A DNA stretch of 64,000 bases from Sphingomonas aliaeris. GTDB taxonomy: Bacteria; Pseudomonadota; Alphaproteobacteria; Sphingomonadales; Sphingomonadaceae. The notes under the pieces are model-generated. The model ran no database searches and was not told the DNA's origin. It saw only the letters and a program-made list of their open reading frames with translations. This document shows, piece after piece, positions 22,243 to 32,221 of the stretch. The first letter of the stretch is position 1. Each line of letters begins with the position of its first letter. The translations under genes and the position numbers were made by a program. Location of the stretch: the NCBI RefSeq assembly GCF_016743815.1, contig NZ_CP061035.1, forward strand, positions 1,986,501-2,050,500, given 5' to 3'.

Positions 22243-22646
22243 TCGGCCTGGTTCTGGTGACGCATGGACGCCTTGCCGAGGAGTTCGTGACCGCGATGGA
22301 GCATGTCGTGGGCAAGCAGGAGCGGATCGCGACGATCGCGATCGGCCCCGAAGACGACATGGAAGCGCGCCGCAAGGATATCGCCGACGCGATCCACGAC
22401 GTGGATTCGGGGCAAGGCGTGATCCTGCTGACCGACCTGTTCGGCGGCACCCCGTCGAATCTCGCGATCTCGCTGATGGAAAAGGGCAGGTTCGAGGTGA
22501 TCGCGGGAATCAACCTGCCGATGCTGATCCGGCTCGGTTCGGCACGCTCCAAGATGAAGGTCGTGGACGCGGTCGCCGCAGCGCGCGAGGCGGGGCGGAA
22601 ATACATCACCGTCGCGTCCGAAGTGCTCGGCGAGGCGGCCGCCTGA
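22239..22646 (+). CDS. PTS EIIA component, mannose-family type
   Basis: The 135-residue product has the EIIA-Man fold signature MIGLVLVTHGRLAEEF with the phosphorylatable His9, and LLTDLFGGTPSNLA. No IIB, IIC or IID gene is adjacent, so it is likely a regulatory terminal phosphate acceptor of a PTS cascade rather than part of a sugar transporter. It overlaps rapZ and HPr genes at both ends, matching the conserved alphaproteobacterial arrangement. Confidence 0.93.
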   Translation: MIGLVLVTHGRLAEEFVTAMEHVVGKQERIATIAIGPEDDMEARRKDIADAIHDVDSGQGVILLTDLFGGTPSNLAISLMEKGRFEVIAGINLPMLIRLGSARSKMKVVDAVAAAREAGRKYITVASEVLGEAAA

Positions 22647-22918
22647 TGGCCATTCAGCGCACTGTCCTGATCACTAACAAGCGCGGACTTCACGCCCGTG
22701 CGAGCGCGAAGTTCGTCACGCTCGCATCGACCCAGCCGACCGAAGTGACGGTCGAGAAGGACGGCGCGGGATCGGTGACCGGCACGTCGATCATGGGCCT
22801 GATGATGCTCGGCGCGGCGATGGGGGACTCGATCGTCATCTCCGCCGACGGAGACGGCGCGGAAGCAGCGGTCGGCGCGCTGTGCGAACTGGTCGAGGCG
22901 AAGTTCGGGGAAGATTGA
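22646..22918 (+). CDS. ptsH: HPr phosphocarrier protein
   Basis: The 90-residue HPr carries the active-site histidine in NKRGLHARASAKF (His16) and the regulatory-serine loop GTSIMGLMMLGAA (Ser48), the expected target of HprK encoded four genes upstream. ATG 22646 overlaps the EIIA stop as TGATG. Enzyme I is not in the window. Confidence 0.95.
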   Translation: MAIQRTVLITNKRGLHARASAKFVTLASTQPTEVTVEKDGAGSVTGTSIMGLMMLGAAMGDSIVISADGDGAEAAVGALCELVEAKFGED

Positions 22919-23002
22919 TCGGGCGGCGAGCCACAGGCGGCTCGACTTCGGACGACGCCAGCCGATAAGGGGGCAATCCGCCCCACAGCAATCGGCCCGA
23001 CC

Positions 23003-23803
23003 ATGCCCCGCGAAATCACCGCTTATTCCAACCCGCTGATCAAGCGCATCCGATCGCTGCGCGAGAAGAAACACCGTCGCGAGGAAGGGCTGTTCCTGGC
23101 CGAAGGGCTGCGCATCCTGACCGAGGCGCGCGAGAACGGGCGCATTCCCGAATATCTGTTCTATTCGCGTGAAGGCGCCGGGCATCCGTTGGTCCGCACG
23201 TTGATCTTCGATGTCGAGGATAGCGGTGGGCAGGCGATCGAGACGGTGCCGGATATCCTGTCCAAACTGTCGGGCAAGGACAATCCGCAGGCGGTGGTCG
23301 GCGTGTTCGCGGAGTTTGCCGGGGCGCTGGGCGTGCTGGACCGAACGTCCGCCGACATCTGGCTGGTGGCGGAACGGCTGCGCGATCCGGGTAATCTGGG
23401 CACGATCCTGCGCACGGGTGACGCGGTCGGCGCGGGTGGGCTGATCCTGATCGGTGAATGCGTCGATCCGTTCTCGGTCGAGGCGGTGCGGGCGAGCATG
23501 GGGGCGTTGTTCACGGTGCCGGTCGTCATGGCCGAGTGGAGCGAGTTCCTGCCGTGGCTGCGGTCCGGTCCGGGCCAGCTGGTCGGGCTGAGCCTCGACA
23601 CCGAGAACGACTATCGCGCCGCCAAATACGATGCCCCGACATTTCTGCTGACGGGGAACGAGGCGCAGGGGATGCCCGCCGAGATGGCCGCGGAATGCGA
23701 TCTGCTGGTCAAGATCCCGATGCTGGGCAAGGCGGACAGCCTGAATGCCGCGGTGGCGACGGCAGTGATGGCGTATGAGGTGCTGGCCCAGCGCCGGGGG
23801 TGA
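23003..23803 (+). CDS. SpoU/TrmH-family RNA 2'-O-methyltransferase
   Basis: The 266-residue protein has a small N-terminal substrate-binding domain (SNPLIKRIRSLREKKHRREEGLFLAEGLR) and a knotted SPOUT domain. The motifs DPGNLGTILRTGDAVGA (motif 1), FLLTGNEAQGMP (motif 2) and MLGKADSLNAAVATAVMAYE (motif 3) are intact. It methylates ribose 2'-OH in rRNA or tRNA; the target is not deducible. It stands alone between the PTS genes and the convergent ATPase gene. Confidence 0.93.
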   Translation: MPREITAYSNPLIKRIRSLREKKHRREEGLFLAEGLRILTEARENGRIPEYLFYSREGAGHPLVRTLIFDVEDSGGQAIETVPDILSKLSGKDNPQAVVGVFAEFAGALGVLDRTSADIWLVAERLRDPGNLGTILRTGDAVGAGGLILIGECVDPFSVEAVRASMGALFTVPVVMAEWSEFLPWLRSGPGQLVGLSLDTENDYRAAKYDAPTFLLTGNEAQGMPAEMAAECDLLVKIPMLGKADSLNAAVATAVMAYEVLAQRRG

Positions 23804-23811
23804 CGGGCTCG

Positions 23812-24564
23812 TCAGGCATCCAGCATCATCGATACGAATTCGTGCGGCGATCGCATGAATTCCCTCGTGATCTGAAAGTGTTCGGTATCTTCCAGCGCGA
23901 CCTGTTCGAGGCCGTGAGGGCGCATCCTGAGCAGCACCGCGCCCGGCATCGCCATCAGGATGGGCGAATGCGTGGCGATGATGACCTGGCTGCGATCCTG
24001 CGCCCGGATACGCGATAACATGCGGAGGAAATCGAACTGTCGATTTGGCGACAGCGCGGATTCAGGTTCGTCGAAAATGAATATGCCCGGTCTCTCGCAG
24101 CGCTCCTCGAAGAACCGCATGAATCCTTCGCCGTGCGAGTGCGACAGGAAATTGGCGCAATCGCTTTGCATCTCATCCAGATACCGCGCCACCGAGAAGA
24201 AGCTTTCCGCCCGGAAGAACCAGCCTTGCGCGATCCGGGGGAGCCAGCTCGCCTTCAACGCGTTCGCCAGCACCCCGCCGCCGGTCTCCACGGCACGCGA
24301 ATGGTCCACGGCGCGGTAGCCCGGTCCACCGCCGCCTTCGTCGAATCCGGCCAATACCGCCAGTCCCTCCAACAGGGTCGATTTCCCGATACCATTCTCG
24401 CCGACGATGATCGTGATCGGCGCTTCGAACTTCAGCTCGAAATAGCCGTCCCGGAACATGGGCAGGCAAAAGGGATATTGCGACGCGTCGAAGTCCGGAC
24501 CGGCCTCCAGCCAGACCCGCTTGAGGTATGGTGGCGAGAGACGCAGCCGACGCGGGCGGGCCAT
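23812..24564 (-). CDS. Small AAA/ABC-type ATPase
   Basis: The 250-residue protein contains a Walker A motif IIVGENGIGKSTLLEGLA, a Walker B/D-loop stretch IFIFDEPESALSPNRQ and a switch histidine segment QVIIATHSPILMAMPGA. This is the arrangement of SMC/ABC-like cytosolic ATPases of the AAA_21/AAA_23 type. There is no membrane segment and no coiled-coil arm, and no nuclease partner is adjacent. Function is unknown. It follows rmuC on the same strand with a five-base gap, so the two may be co-transcribed. Confidence 0.85.
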   Translation of the reverse strand: MARPRRLRLSPPYLKRVWLEAGPDFDASQYPFCLPMFRDGYFELKFEAPITIIVGENGIGKSTLLEGLAVLAGFDEGGGGPGYRAVDHSRAVETGGGVLANALKASWLPRIAQGWFFRAESFFSVARYLDEMQSDCANFLSHSHGEGFMRFFEERCERPGIFIFDEPESALSPNRQFDFLRMLSRIRAQDRSQVIIATHSPILMAMPGAVLLRMRPHGLEQVALEDTEHFQITREFMRSPHEFVSMMLDA

Positions 24565-24569
24565 CCGGG

Positions 24570-26021
24570 CTACGCCGTTGCCGGCTCGGCGTCGCTCTTG
24601 CCGCCAGCCTCCGGACGGTCATCCGACAAGGCGGGCGCATCGCCGTAGCGGGCGAGTGCCTCGACCGGCTGCATCGTCTCGATCTCCCGCGCGCCGGGTT
24701 CTATGTTGAGGTCCTTCAGCTTGCGCGCGGTGACGAGCGTGCGGCTTTCGAAGCTGGAGACGAAGGCGTTGTAATTGTTGACCGCGCTGGTCAGCCCACC
24801 GCCGACCTTGCGCAGATCGCCCGCCGCCTTCGCCAAGCGGTCGTACAATTCCTTGCCCAGTTCGCCGATCTGCCGCGCTTCCTTCGCGAGCCGTTCCTGA
24901 CGCCAGACGGCCGAGACGGTGCGCGCGATCGCGATGAGATTGGTCGGGGTCGCCAGCAGGACTCGCTTTTCGAACGCGAAGTCCCACAGGCCGGGTTCCT
25001 GCTCCAATGCCGCCGACAGGAAATGTTCGCCGGGGACGAACATGATGACGTAATCCGGCGCATCGGCGAACTGGCTCCAATACGCCTTGTTGCCCAAGCC
25101 ATTGATATGCGCCTTCATTGATGCGGCGTGCAGCGTCAGGCCCTTGGCGCGTTCCGCTTCGTCGACCGCGCCGAACGCGTCCTGATAGGCGTTGAGCGAC
25201 ACCTTGGCGTCGATCACGAGGCTGCGGCCGCCCGGCACTGTGACGATCGCGTCGGGCCGTAGCCGCCCGCCCTCGTCCCCGCCCGAGACGCTGACCTCGG
25301 TCTGGAAATCCGTATGTTCGGACAGGCCGCAGCTTTCGAGCACGTTCTTCAACTGCTGCTCGCCCCAACGTCCGCGCGATTTCGGGGCGTTGCGCAGCGA
25401 GTTGACCAGCTTGGCCGCCTCGCTCGAAACCTTTTCCTGGCCGATCCGCATCTGTTCGATCTGGCCCTTCAATTCGCTGAAGGCGCCCTTGCGCTCGTTC
25501 TCGACCTTCGAGACCGCTTCCTCATATTTCAGCAAGCGATCGCTGACCGGCTGGAGCATCGATTTCAAATTCTGCCCGGCGGTTTCCTCGGACTGTTTGA
25601 AGCGTTCGTCCGCGCGTTTCAGGAAATTGGTCTGCGCGTCGGTCAGGATCTTGCCGGCGAGCTCGCTGAACTGCGACGTCATCATGTCCTTCGCCTCGCG
25701 CAATTCGATCATCCGCGCATTGTGAACGTCGCGCTGTTCGATCATCCGCGCCTCGAACGCCTCGGCCTGCGCCGTCAGCGTCGCGAGCCGCGTGCGTGCC
25801 ATGTCGCGTTCCTCGCGGATCGCCTCCAGTTCCTCGCGCAGATCGGCGACGCCCCGCGCGCGTTCCTCCGCCGAAGCGAGATCGACGATCGCACGTTTCA
25901 GTTCGTCCGTCCGCGCATCCCGCTCCGCTCGAGCATGGACGATATTGCGGTTTCCGAACAGCCAGCCGACCGCCAGACCGAGGATCAGCGCGATGATCGC
26001 GGCGAGCAAAATCTCCATCAC
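24570..26021 (-). CDS. rmuC: RmuC-family recombination-limiting protein
   Basis: The 483-residue protein has an N-terminal membrane helix (ILLAAIIALILGLAVGWLFG), a long coiled coil at about residues 30-200, and the RmuC nuclease-like domain with SRGRWGEQQLKNVLESCGL, LVIDAKVSLNAYQDAF, PDYVIMFVPGE and LLATPTNLIAIAR. In E. coli RmuC limits inversions at short inverted repeats. The domain is related to restriction-nuclease folds. Length and order are typical. Confidence 0.94.
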   Translation of the reverse strand: MMEILLAAIIALILGLAVGWLFGNRNIVHARAERDARTDELKRAIVDLASAEERARGVADLREELEAIREERDMARTRLATLTAQAEAFEARMIEQRDVHNARMIELREAKDMMTSQFSELAGKILTDAQTNFLKRADERFKQSEETAGQNLKSMLQPVSDRLLKYEEAVSKVENERKGAFSELKGQIEQMRIGQEKVSSEAAKLVNSLRNAPKSRGRWGEQQLKNVLESCGLSEHTDFQTEVSVSGGDEGGRLRPDAIVTVPGGRSLVIDAKVSLNAYQDAFGAVDEAERAKGLTLHAASMKAHINGLGNKAYWSQFADAPDYVIMFVPGEHFLSAALEQEPGLWDFAFEKRVLLATPTNLIAIARTVSAVWRQERLAKEARQIGELGKELYDRLAKAAGDLRKVGGGLTSAVNNYNAFVSSFESRTLVTARKLKDLNIEPGAREIETMQPVEALARYGDAPALSDDRPEAGGKSDAEPATA

Positions 26022-26219
26022 TTCGACTCGAACAAATTGACGAAGTTGACACTACGGTCGGCTCTTTGGCCCCCCGCCTGATGGAAAAAACGATGAAGGG
26101 CGGAGCGGAAAAGGACATGGCAGTGCATGCCGGGAACATAGAACGAACGTCACGAGTAGGACAGCGATAATTCACCGCTTCGGCTTGCGGTCGCGTCCGT
26201 CGGGCTTACGGATGGCGCC

Positions 26220-27884
26220 ATGCAGTCAGACATCGAAATATCACGCGCCGCCACGTTGCGGCCGATCGGCCAAATCGCGGCGGCGCTCAGCATCCCCGAT
26301 GCAGCGGTCGAGCCGTACGGGCATTTCAAGGCGAAGATCGATCTGTCGCGCGTGCCGGCGACCGGCAAGCAGGGCAAGCTGATCCTGGTCACCGCGATCA
26401 ACCCGACCCCCGCCGGCGAAGGCAAGTCGACCACGTCGGTCGGGCTGTCCGACGCGCTGAACCGGATCGGACGGCAGACCGTGCTGTGCCTGCGCGAGCC
26501 CTCGCTCGGCCCATGTTTCGGGACGAAGGGCGGCGCGGCGGGCGGCGGATATGCGCAGGTCGCGCCGATGGAAGACATCAACCTGCACTTCACCGGCGAT
26601 TTCCACGCGACCACATCGGCGCACAACCTGCTTGCGGCGATGATCGACAATCACGTCCATTGGGGCAATGCGCTGGACATCGACGTACGGCGGATCGTGT
26701 GGCGGCGCGTGCTCGACATGAACGACCGCGCGCTGCGGGACATCGCTCAGTCGCTGGGCGGCCCGGCGAACGGCTATCCGCGCGAGAGCGGGTTCGACAT
26801 CACCGTCGCGTCGGAAGTGATGGCGATCCTGTGCCTGGCCACCGACCTGCACGATCTGGAGGCACGGCTGGGCCGGATCGTCGTCGCCTATACGCGGGAC
26901 CGCCGCCCGGTCACCGCACGCGACCTGAAGGCGGATGGAGCGATGGCGGTGCTGCTGGCGCAGGCGATCAAGCCGAACCTCGTACAGACATTGGAGGGCA
27001 ATCCGGCGTTCGTGCATGGCGGGCCGTTCGCCAATATCGCGCATGGCTGCAATTCGGTGATCGCGACGCGCACCGCGCTGGCGCTGGGCGACTATGTCGT
27101 GACCGAAGCGGGGTTCGGGGCGGATCTGGGCGCGGAGAAGTTTTTCGACATCAAATGCCGCCAGTCGGGCTTGAAGCCGTCCGCGGCGGTGATCGTCGCG
27201 ACGGTTCGCGCACTGAAGATGAATGGCGGAGTGGCCAAGGCCGATTTGGGCGCGGAGGATGTGGCGGCGGTGCGGCGCGGTGGCGTCAACCTGGCGCGGC
27301 ATATCGAGAATGTGCGGATGTTCGGCGTGCCGGTCATCGTTGCGATCAACCGTTTCGACGGCGATAGCGCGGCCGAAATTGCCGCCATTGGCGAGATTGC
27401 GATGGCCCTTGGCTCCGAAGCGGTGTTGTGCACGCACTGGGCGGACGGTGGCGCGGGTGCCGTCGCGCTGGCGGAGAAGGTGGCCGACTTGTGCGACCAC
27501 GCGACGCCGCAATTCGCGCCGATCTATGATGACGGCCTGTCGCTGTTCGAGAAGATCAACACGGTCGCGACGCGCATCTATCGCGCGGAGGAAGCGATCG
27601 CCGATCCGGGCGTGCATGCGCAACTAAAGCGGTGGGAGGATGCGGGTTATGGCGCCCTGCCCGTCTGCATGGCGAAGACGCAGTACAGCTTTTCGACCGA
27701 TCCGGCGAAGCTGGGCGCGCCGACCGGGCATGTCGTGCCGGTGCGCGAGGTGCGGCTGTCCGCTGGCGCCGGCTTCGTCGTCGCGATCTGCGGCGAGATC
27801 ATGACGATGCCCGGATTGCCACGCGTACCCGCGGCGGAGGCGATCCGGTTCGGAGCGGACGGTGAGATCGAAGGGCTGTTCTAA
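26220..27884 (+). CDS. fhs: Formate-tetrahydrofolate ligase
   Basis: Fhs makes 10-formyl-THF from formate, THF and ATP, the one-carbon donor also used by PurN in this window. The 554-residue protein has the P-loop [54 protein letters not shown], the [21 protein letters not shown] signature and the C-terminal [11 protein letters not shown]. It stands alone; about 200 bases separate it from the divergent rmuC start, with no feature I can name there. Confidence 0.97.
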   Translation: MQSDIEISRAATLRPIGQIAAALSIPDAAVEPYGHFKAKIDLSRVPATGKQGKLILVTAINPTPAGEGKSTTSVGLSDALNRIGRQTVLCLREPSLGPCFGTKGGAAGGGYAQVAPMEDINLHFTGDFHATTSAHNLLAAMIDNHVHWGNALDIDVRRIVWRRVLDMNDRALRDIAQSLGGPANGYPRESGFDITVASEVMAILCLATDLHDLEARLGRIVVAYTRDRRPVTARDLKADGAMAVLLAQAIKPNLVQTLEGNPAFVHGGPFANIAHGCNSVIATRTALALGDYVVTEAGFGADLGAEKFFDIKCRQSGLKPSAAVIVATVRALKMNGGVAKADLGAEDVAAVRRGGVNLARHIENVRMFGVPVIVAINRFDGDSAAEIAAIGEIAMALGSEAVLCTHWADGGAGAVALAEKVADLCDHATPQFAPIYDDGLSLFEKINTVATRIYRAEEAIADPGVHAQLKRWEDAGYGALPVCMAKTQYSFSTDPAKLGAPTGHVVPVREVRLSAGAGFVVAICGEIMTMPGLPRVPAAEAIRFGADGEIEGLF

Positions 27885-27914
27885 CGGGTCGAAGCGCGAG
27901 CCGCCCCGGGCCGA

Positions 27915-28508
27915 TCAGCCCTGCGGCTCGGCCCGGCTGTGACGGTTGCGCCATTTGTGCGCGATCCACAGCCGCCATCCGAATGCGGTCAGCGCATAGC
28001 CAAGGACGGAGAACACCACCGTCACCACGATCAGGCCGACGATCGTGGCGGGCAATGCGCCGGCCCACAGCCAGTGCAGCCAGTCGGTATTCGCCTCGAC
28101 CGTCTTCGCGATCGGGTCGCCCGGCACCGCCTGATCGACGCGCAGCACGGTCTTGCCGATCCAGTAGGCGGCGACCCACAAAGGCGGCGTCGTCAGCGGA
28201 TTGGTGATGAAGGTCGTCGCCGCGGCGGTCGGGATGTTGGCGCGGAACGGTAGCGCGAAGATCGCCGACAGCACGATCTGCGCGACCGGGAACAGGATGC
28301 CGGTCACCATGCCCAGCGCCACGCCGCGTGGAACGGAACGGCGGGTGAAGCGCCACAATTCGGGCGCCAGTACGCGGTGTGCGACCGGCTTCAGATAGCG
28401 ATTGCCCTCCAGGCTTTCGCGCGTCGGCATCGATCGACGCCACCAGGCGGCCAGACGCGTGGACAGTTTCGGTTGGACCGCGACCTTGGGCGTTTCACCC
28501 GCGATCAC
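27915..28508 (-). CDS. DUF2062 inner-membrane protein
   Basis: The 197-residue protein has a basic cytoplasmic N-terminus and three to four hydrophobic segments. These include [21 protein letters not shown], a conserved [21 protein letters not shown] stretch and a terminal pair around [18 protein letters not shown], which together match DUF2062. The role is unknown. A GTG start at 28508 overlaps the end of smpB by 14 bases, as in many alphaproteobacteria where DUF2062 follows smpB. Confidence 0.85.
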   Translation of the reverse strand: MIAGETPKVAVQPKLSTRLAAWWRRSMPTRESLEGNRYLKPVAHRVLAPELWRFTRRSVPRGVALGMVTGILFPVAQIVLSAIFALPFRANIPTAAATTFITNPLTTPPLWVAAYWIGKTVLRVDQAVPGDPIAKTVEANTDWLHWLWAGALPATIVGLIVVTVVFSVLGYALTAFGWRLWIAHKWRNRHSRAEPQG

Positions 28509-28977
28509 GCATGATCCTCCCCTGCTCGCGTTTCCAGTCGCGTTCCTTGATCGTATCGCGCTTGTCGTGCGCCTTCTTGCCCTTGGCGAGCGCGAGTTCG
28601 ACCTTCGCCTTGCCCGACGGGTTGAAGTAGATCGACAGCGGCACCAGCGTCATGCCGTCGCGTGCGACCGCGCCGTGCATCTTCTTGATCTCGCGTTCGT
28701 GCAGCAGCAGTTTGCGCGGGCGCTTCGGTTCGTGGTTGAAGCGGTTGCCGTGGCTGAATTCGGGAATGTTCGAATTGATCAGGACGACCTGGCCGTCCGC
28801 GACCTCGGCATAGCTTTCGACGATCGAACCCTGGCCGAAGCGAAGGCTCTTCACTTCGGTGCCCATCAAGGCGATCCCCGCCTCGAACACCTGCTCGATA
28901 AAGTAATCGAACTTCGCGCGCCGGTTCTCGGCGACGACCTTGGTCTTTTCGAATGTAGCGGGTTTGGGTCTGGCCAT
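28495..28977 (-). CDS. smpB: SsrA-binding protein SmpB
   Basis: SmpB binds tmRNA and delivers it to stalled ribosomes. The 160-residue product shows the conserved [19 protein letters not shown] start, [20 protein letters not shown]-like [18 protein letters not shown], and the [24 protein letters not shown] tail that enters the ribosomal mRNA channel. No tmRNA gene is visible in the window. Confidence 0.96.
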   Translation of the reverse strand: MARPKPATFEKTKVVAENRRAKFDYFIEQVFEAGIALMGTEVKSLRFGQGSIVESYAEVADGQVVLINSNIPEFSHGNRFNHEPKRPRKLLLHEREIKKMHGAVARDGMTLVPLSIYFNPSGKAKVELALAKGKKAHDKRDTIKERDWKREQGRIMRDRG

Positions 28978-29109
28978 AGAGAGCCGCGATGTAGGCGCGC
29001 CCGTGAAGGAAGGGAAGCGGGCATCCGAGATATCGTGTCGGTCCGTGACGTTACCGGGGGCGAGACGATTTCGGGTGCGCGCCGTGCTGATTGGTCCGGG
29101 CTCGGAGGA

Positions 29110-29143
29110 CCCGTCACCCCGGGCTCATCCGGGGGTGACGGGG
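29110..29143 (-). terminator. Hairpin downstream of the chemoreceptor gene
   Basis: CCCGTCACCCC (29110-29120) pairs with GGGGTGACGGG (29133-29143) around a 12-base loop. It lies 41 bases past the chemoreceptor stop and upstream of smpB on the same strand. No clear T-tract is seen, so it may alternatively be a dispersed repeat hairpin. Confidence 0.5.
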
Positions 29144-29183
29144 CTTCCGAAGGGGACTTCAATCACCGGTAAGAGGCCGAACT

Positions 29184-31043
29184 TCAAAACGAATTCCAGT
29201 CGTCGTCGCTGCGGACCAGCGCCGGGATGGCGGCGGCGGGAAGCGGCTTGATCGGCGAGGTATACGCCCCGGGGGTGACATAGTCCGGTTTGCTGCGGGC
29301 GGAGACAGGGCCAGCGCCCTGGCCGATCGTGAACCGCCCCGCCTGTTCCGCGAGATGACCGACCTCCGTCGCCAGATTGCGCGCCGCGGCCGACGTTTCC
29401 TCGACCATCGCCGCATTCTGCTGCGTCGACTGGTCCATCGTTCCGATCGCCGACGAGATCTGGGTGATCGCCGCCGACTGCGCCTGATTGTCCGTCGCCA
29501 TCGTGGCGAGCAGTTCGTGCACTTGCGAAACATCGCCCGAAATGTCGGACAGTGCGCCGTCCACCTTCGTCACCGCCAGCACGGCGGTGCCGATATCGGT
29601 CTGCGTCACGGTCAACTGATCGCGCGCGCGCTTGGCCTCCTCCTCGGCGCGCATGGCGAGTGCGGAGACCAGATCGGCCACCACCGCGAAGCCGCGACCG
29701 GCGTCACCCGCCCGCCCCGCCTCGACCGCGGCGTTCATCGCCAGCACGCGCGTCTGGAACGCGATCTTGTCGAGGCCTTCGATGACGGAATCGATTCCCT
29801 TGGCGCTTTCGGACACCCGGCCCATCGCCTGCACCGCTTCCTCCGCCACGACCCGGCCGCCGTCGACCGTCGCGATCGCCTGGTCCGCGCGTTCCACGGT
29901 GCGGGCCGCCGCGTCCGCCGACGTGCGCAGGCGAGTGTCCATCTGGGTCACCGCGGCGGCGGTTTCCTCCAGGCCCGCGGCGTTGCTCTCCGTCCGTCGG
30001 GCCAGATCCTCCGATGCCTGTGCGATCTCCCCGGATCCCGTGCGGATCGCCCGCGCGCTTTCCGACACCGCACCGATCAGGTCGCGCAGTTTGACCAGCG
30101 CTTCATTGAAATTGCTTTTCAGACCAACATATTCCGGCGGGAACTCGCTTACGATCGCTGCGGTAAGGTCGCCCTTCGACAGATCGGACAGATGCTCCGA
30201 GACTGTCTCGACGACCAGCTTCTGGTCGTTATCGGCTTTTGCCTTGGCAGCATCCGCCGCTTCCTTGGCGATGCCGTTCCCGCGAAACACCTCGACCGCC
30301 TTCGCCATCTGGCCGACCTCGTCGCCGCGGTCCTGTCCGGGAACCTCGACCGAATAACGGCCGACCGCGAGCATATTCATCACGGCGGTCAACCGCTTGA
30401 TCGGATGGCCGATCGACCGGGTCAGCAATACGCACAGGCCGATGACGGAAATCATCAGCAAAATCCCGCCGATCAGCATGGCCTGGCGGCTGCCGGCGAC
30501 CGCTTCATTGTGTTCAGCGGTATAGGCGGCGATCAGATCGAGCTGCTCGGCCCGGATGGCGCGCAAGGGTTTGAGAACCGGGGCCAGCAACTGGATCTTG
30601 TTGTTGGCGCGGATGATCGACATGGCCTCGGCGTTTCGGCCTTGGCGGGCCAGCGTCATCAGCCGGGTCGCCCATAACGGCTCCCATGCCTTTTTCAGTT
30701 CCCGCACCTCGACGAGCTTCGCCCGATCCGCCGGGTCGGTCACGAGGTCGTCCATCTTGGCCAGCGCCTCGGCCATCTGGCCGTTCGCCTCCTTGTAGAT
30801 GCCCGCATAATAATCATCAGTGGTGATGACATAGCCGCGCACCTGCGCGTTCATCCGCTGCGCCGCCATCTCGTACGCCAGGGTCAGCCCGTGGATCTCC
30901 TGCGCCCGCGACGAATTGGTCGCGGCCTCGTTCACCGTGGTGGAGGTGTTCCACACGACCATCATCATCGTACCAACGATCGCGATGTTGACGGCAAAGG
31001 CCGCGATGAGTTTGGTGGTTATCGACCGATTACGCAGATTCAT
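29184..31043 (-). CDS. Methyl-accepting chemotaxis protein
   Basis: From ATG 31043 the 619-residue receptor has a first membrane helix ([20 protein letters not shown]), a four-helix periplasmic sensor domain of about 150 residues, a second membrane helix ([19 protein letters not shown]), HAMP, and a long signalling domain. The hairpin tip reads [40 protein letters not shown]. Conserved methylation-helix sequences flank it. The last residues DWNSF fit the xWxxF pattern of the CheR/CheB tether pentapeptide. No che genes are nearby. The ligand is unknown. Confidence 0.93.
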   Translation of the reverse strand: MNLRNRSITTKLIAAFAVNIAIVGTMMMVVWNTSTTVNEAATNSSRAQEIHGLTLAYEMAAQRMNAQVRGYVITTDDYYAGIYKEANGQMAEALAKMDDLVTDPADRAKLVEVRELKKAWEPLWATRLMTLARQGRNAEAMSIIRANNKIQLLAPVLKPLRAIRAEQLDLIAAYTAEHNEAVAGSRQAMLIGGILLMISVIGLCVLLTRSIGHPIKRLTAVMNMLAVGRYSVEVPGQDRGDEVGQMAKAVEVFRGNGIAKEAADAAKAKADNDQKLVVETVSEHLSDLSKGDLTAAIVSEFPPEYVGLKSNFNEALVKLRDLIGAVSESARAIRTGSGEIAQASEDLARRTESNAAGLEETAAAVTQMDTRLRTSADAAARTVERADQAIATVDGGRVVAEEAVQAMGRVSESAKGIDSVIEGLDKIAFQTRVLAMNAAVEAGRAGDAGRGFAVVADLVSALAMRAEEEAKRARDQLTVTQTDIGTAVLAVTKVDGALSDISGDVSQVHELLATMATDNQAQSAAITQISSAIGTMDQSTQQNAAMVEETSAAARNLATEVGHLAEQAGRFTIGQGAGPVSARSKPDYVTPGAYTSPIKPLPAAAIPALVRSDDDWNSF

Positions 31044-31251
31044 CGCTTCAGCTACTCCGAACACCCGCATCGGGGGCGGCACGTGGTGCGCAGCCCTTGC
31101 GATGATGCGATGGCAAATGGGGTCAGGGCACCAGCCCCATTCCTAAAAATGCCAATCGTTTCTTTGTAGAGTGGATGGACGGCGTCCGGTCGCGAACGCC
31201 GTCTAATATATGTTCTCCTGCCTGTATCGGCGCCGTCTCAGGCCGCCTGGG

Positions 31252-32133
31252 TCAAAGCAGGCCGGCCGCTACCAGGGCGTCGTCCACTGCGGCGCGGCTC
31301 GCCTCGTTCGGCTCGGTCATCGGCAGGCGGAGATGCAGCGGCCATCCGGGCTTCACCCGTCCGAGCGCATATTTGACCGGCCCCGGCGACGCGTCGGTGA
31401 ACATCGCGACGTGCAGCGCGAAAAGGCGATCCTGTAAATCCAGCGCGAGCGTATAATCCTCGTCGGCGCACGCCGCCTGGAATTCGGCGCACAGGCGCGG
31501 CGCGACGTTCGCGGTGACGGAGATGCATCCGACCCCGCCGGACGCGTTGAACGCCAGGGCCATGTCGTCATTGCCGGACAATTGGCAGAAATCCGCCCCC
31601 GCGGCGATCCGCTGTGCCGAGGCGCGCTGGATGATCCCGGTCGCATCCTTGATCCCGACGACGCTGGGAAACGCTTTGGCGATCCGGCCGACCGTCTCGA
31701 CCGCGATATCCGTCACGGTCCGGCCCGGCACGTTGTAAAGAACGATCGGGAGATCGCAGCTGTTCGCCACCGCTTCGAAATGGCGGAAAATGCCCTCCTG
31801 ATTGGGGCGGTTGTAATAAGGCGGGACCATTAGCGCCGCGTCGGCGCCGGCGTCTTTCGCCGCCCGGATGTTGGCGATGGCGACGCGCGTATCGTTCGAT
31901 CCGGCCCCGGCGATCACCGGCACGCGACCCTTCGCCTGATCGACGCAGACGCGGACGGCGTGGAAATGTTCTTCCGCGCTCAGCGTCGCGGCCTCTCCGG
32001 TCGTCCCGCACGGGACCAATCCATTCGACCCTTCGGCGATCTGCCATTCGATGAATTCGCGATACGCTTTTTCCGCGAACGACCCGTCGGATTCGAACGG
32101 GGTGACGAGCGCCGGTATCGATCCGGAAAACAT
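31252..32133 (-). CDS. dapA: 4-hydroxy-tetrahydrodipicolinate synthase
   Basis: DapA condenses pyruvate and aspartate semialdehyde, entering lysine and diaminopimelate synthesis. The 293-residue TIM-barrel protein shows ALVTPF, GTTGEAATLSAEEH, PYYNRPNQEG, the LYNVPGRT segment with the catalytic Tyr, and the Schiff-base lysine in GIKDATG. It is divergent from slt. Confidence 0.96.
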   Translation of the reverse strand: MFSGSIPALVTPFESDGSFAEKAYREFIEWQIAEGSNGLVPCGTTGEAATLSAEEHFHAVRVCVDQAKGRVPVIAGAGSNDTRVAIANIRAAKDAGADAALMVPPYYNRPNQEGIFRHFEAVANSCDLPIVLYNVPGRTVTDIAVETVGRIAKAFPSVVGIKDATGIIQRASAQRIAAGADFCQLSGNDDMALAFNASGGVGCISVTANVAPRLCAEFQAACADEDYTLALDLQDRLFALHVAMFTDASPGPVKYALGRVKPGWPLHLRLPMTEPNEASRAAVDDALVAAGLL

Positions 32134-32221
32134 GGCTAATCTGCTCCTGTGGTGCGATATTCCGCCGGCTCCGGCGCTTTTGATGGGCGACAGATACGAA
32201 GCGATGACCTATCCTGTCCAC

